Shown here piece by piece: positions 14,366-15,774 of a stretch of DNA of 15,774 nt. This DNA is from JBAXBF01 sp034429745. Its GTDB lineage: Bacteria; Chloroflexota; Anaerolineae; Anaerolineales; DRKV01. Where the stretch lies: NCBI GenBank assembly GCA_034429745.1, contig DAOUFY010000118.1, positions 1-15,774 of the forward strand, in the 5' to 3' direction. The translations under genes were made by a program, and so were the position numbers. How positions within the stretch are numbered: position 1 is the first letter of the stretch; each line of letters begins with the position of its first letter. The notes under the pieces were generated by a model that did no database searches, was not told the DNA's origin, and saw only the letters and a list, made by a program, of their open reading frames with translations.

Positions 14366-15151
14366 CTAAAAAGTTAATGCAGTTGCAGCTTCACGACCTA
14401 AGTAAGCTTCAATCACTCTCGGATCTGAACGAATTTCAACCGGCAACCCTTCTGCTATTTTTTGACCATAATCCATTACAGTGATTCTCTCAGAAATACC
14501 CATCACCACTTTCATATCGTGCTCGATCAATAAAATAGTGATCCCTAATTCATTTCTCAATTTTTGAAAAAGTTCCATAGCTTCTTCTGATTCATGAGGA
14601 TTCATTCCTGCGGTTGGTTCATCAAGGAGAAGCAATCTGGGGTTTGAGGCTAAAGCTCGAGCTATTTCAATTTTTCGTTGTGCACCGTAAGGAAGGTTGC
14701 TAGCTATTTCATCGCCTACACCGCTTAAACCGACAAAAGCTAAAAGTTCTTTTGCTTTTTTTCTCGCTTTATCTTCCTCTTCTCTAAAGTATTTTGTTCG
14801 AAATAATATATCCAACGGATTCTGTTTTAATCTGCAAAACATTCCAACAAGCACGTTTTCCATGACTGTCATATTTGCGAAAAGTCGGATGTTTTGAAAC
14901 GTGCGAGAAATACCTAAAGCTGTAATTTGATCAGGGCTTAATCCTATCAAATGATGATTTCCATTAAATATGATTTCGCCGTCCTCTGGTTTATAAATGC
15001 CTGTTAGTGTGTTAAAAAAGGTCGTCTTCCCGGCCCCATTCGGACCGATAATGCTTACTATTTTTCCTTCTTCAAGAATAAAATCCATATTACTGACTGC
15101 TTGCAAACCGCCAAATCTTTTCGTTACTTTTTTTGCTTCAAGTAAGGGCAT
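14366..15151 (-). CDS. livG: Branched-chain amino acid ABC transporter, ATPase LivG
   Basis: Second ATPase of the Liv importer. 261 residues. Walker A GPNGAGKT at 36-43, Q-loop at Q86 (SRTFQNIRLF), the LivG-type signature LPYGAQRKIEIARAL from 153, Walker B LLLLDE 173-178, and switch His H211 (LLIEHDM). The C-terminal PRVIEAYLG is the family tail that contacts the permease side. AGGAGGG precedes ATG 15151. It lies 38 nt after livM and 13 nt before livF, one operon. Confidence 0.96.
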   Translation of the reverse strand: MPLLEAKKVTKRFGGLQAVSNMDFILEEGKIVSIIGPNGAGKTTFFNTLTGIYKPEDGEIIFNGNHHLIGLSPDQITALGISRTFQNIRLFANMTVMENVLVGMFCRLKQNPLDILFRTKYFREEEDKARKKAKELLAFVGLSGVGDEIASNLPYGAQRKIEIARALASNPRLLLLDEPTAGMNPHESEEAMELFQKLRNELGITILLIEHDMKVVMGISERITVMDYGQKIAEGLPVEIRSDPRVIEAYLGREAATALTF

Positions 15152-15189
15152 TTTCTATTCCCTCCTATGATTGAATATAAACCTCTATT

Positions 15190-15774
15190 TCATCCTTCTT
15201 CGTTATGTTGGTTCTCTTCACCAAGTTCCATTTTTCTGCGTTTGCTTGGTATCAATCCTGAAGGACGGTATATCATCATTAAGATTAAGATAATTCCAAA
15301 CAACATGCGCTGATATTTAGCTGGGTCTAGTTGGTTGGATAAATTTTTCCATGCAAAATTAATAATCGGTATTACAGCCTCCGACTGTCTCAGTTGACTG
15401 AGATATAATGATAAACCTTGCAATACTTGCAGATTAAGTATAACAACAACCGCAGCACCTAAAATTACGCCTGGAATGCTGCCTAGCCCGCCTAGTATGA
15501 CCATGGTTAGAACCCCAATGGATTGCATAAAAGAAAATGACTCAGGACTAACAAAAGTTCTACTTGCTGCAAATAAAACCCCCATAGCACCTGCGAACGA
15601 TGCACCAACAGCAAAAGCAGCTAATTTTAATTTCACGACCGGGATACCCATAGCCACTGCAGCCATTTCGTCCTCACGGATAGCAACCCACGCTCTGCCA
15701 ATGTTTGAATCATCTAGTCTTTGTGCAACTATTATTACGATCAGGATTACTATTAATGTAGCAATATAAAAATA
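15190..15774 (-). CDS. livM: Branched-chain amino acid ABC transporter permease LivM, N-terminus beyond window
   Basis: Membrane permease of the Liv importer. The frame is open to the right edge; 194 residues up to the TGA at 15190-15192 are visible. GRAWVAIREDEMAAVAMGI is the conserved cytoplasmic coupling loop that docks with the ATPases. Transmembrane helices precede and follow it, including the Gly-rich MVILGGLGSIPGVILGA. The tail IYRPSGLIPSKRRKMEL is typical of LivM. The substrate-binding protein and LivH are expected beyond the window. Substrate specificity cannot be read from these parts. Confidence 0.94.
   Translation of the reverse strand, partial: YFYIATLIVILIVIIVAQRLDDSNIGRAWVAIREDEMAAVAMGIPVVKLKLAAFAVGASFAGAMGVLFAASRTFVSPESFSFMQSIGVLTMVILGGLGSIPGVILGAAVVVILNLQVLQGLSLYLSQLRQSEAVIPIINFAWKNLSNQLDPAKYQRMLFGIILILMMIYRPSGLIPSKRRKMELGEENQHNEEG

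Noticed and set aside
1..15774. CRISPR, toxin-antitoxin, phage, insertion sequence or biosynthetic cluster
   Set aside because: No direct-repeat array, transposase, integrase or synthase was found; gene content is housekeeping and transport.

Overview
The window is AT-rich bacterial chromosome, densely coded, and almost every gene is a recognisable housekeeping or transport gene. The likely source is an anaerobic member of the Chloroflexota (Anaerolineae-like). This is inference from remembered resemblance, not from a search: HisS carries the WWSFGPMWRYERPQKGR / REFFQWNIDLIG variant, SecD has the LDLPNHPGIH N-terminus, MurA has an Asp active site, and there is a Tat-type L,D-transpeptidase beside a Liv transporter. 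A deep-branching Firmicute is the main alternative. No phage, insertion sequence, CRISPR or defence locus is visible.

Layout. 1-1450 (minus): an iron-type alcohol dehydrogenase, cut by the window edge, preceded by a small LsrG-like ABM-fold protein; the two form an operon. A perfect 10-bp inverted repeat (1426-1449), containing an extended -10 on each strand, separates them from the divergent gene at 1539-3785. That gene encodes a 748-residue, two-domain, eukaryote-type 6-phosphofructokinase. 3828-5403 (minus): hisS followed by tRNA-His(GTG), which has its own good promoter. 5506-6270: exonuclease III. 6284-8709: secD-secF, with a consensus-like promoter and a hairpin at the predicted 5' end of the mRNA. 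8653-9486 (minus): a degenerate type IV prepilin peptidase whose 3' end overlaps secF tail to tail. 9501-11643: a SAM hydrolase (DUF62) gene followed by murA. 11725-12513: scpA, without scpB beside it. 12563-13630: a Tat-dependent L,D-transpeptidase. 13639-15774 (minus): livM (partial), livG and livF of a branched-chain amino acid ABC importer.

How the genes fit together. MurA (cytoplasmic peptidoglycan precursor synthesis) and the L,D-transpeptidase (extracytoplasmic cross-linking) indicate a peptidoglycan wall. SecDF and the prepilin peptidase serve protein export. HisS and tRNA-His are a cognate enzyme-substrate pair. The phosphofructokinase and the dehydrogenase suggest sugar fermentation.

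The most notable items are: (1) the fused phosphofructokinase, with an intact N-terminal catalytic half and a C-terminal half that lost the catalytic aspartates but kept most sugar-phosphate contacts, as in animal and fungal enzymes; (2) the palindromic divergent promoter beside it; (3) MurA with Asp instead of the fosfomycin-sensitive Cys; (4) the dehydrogenase with Gln at one metal-ligand position; (5) a 14-bp perfect hairpin inside the prepilin peptidase gene; and (6) several genes with no Shine-Dalgarno sequence that look leaderless. I do not see a clearly new multi-gene system. The PFK and its control region are the best candidate for something under-described.
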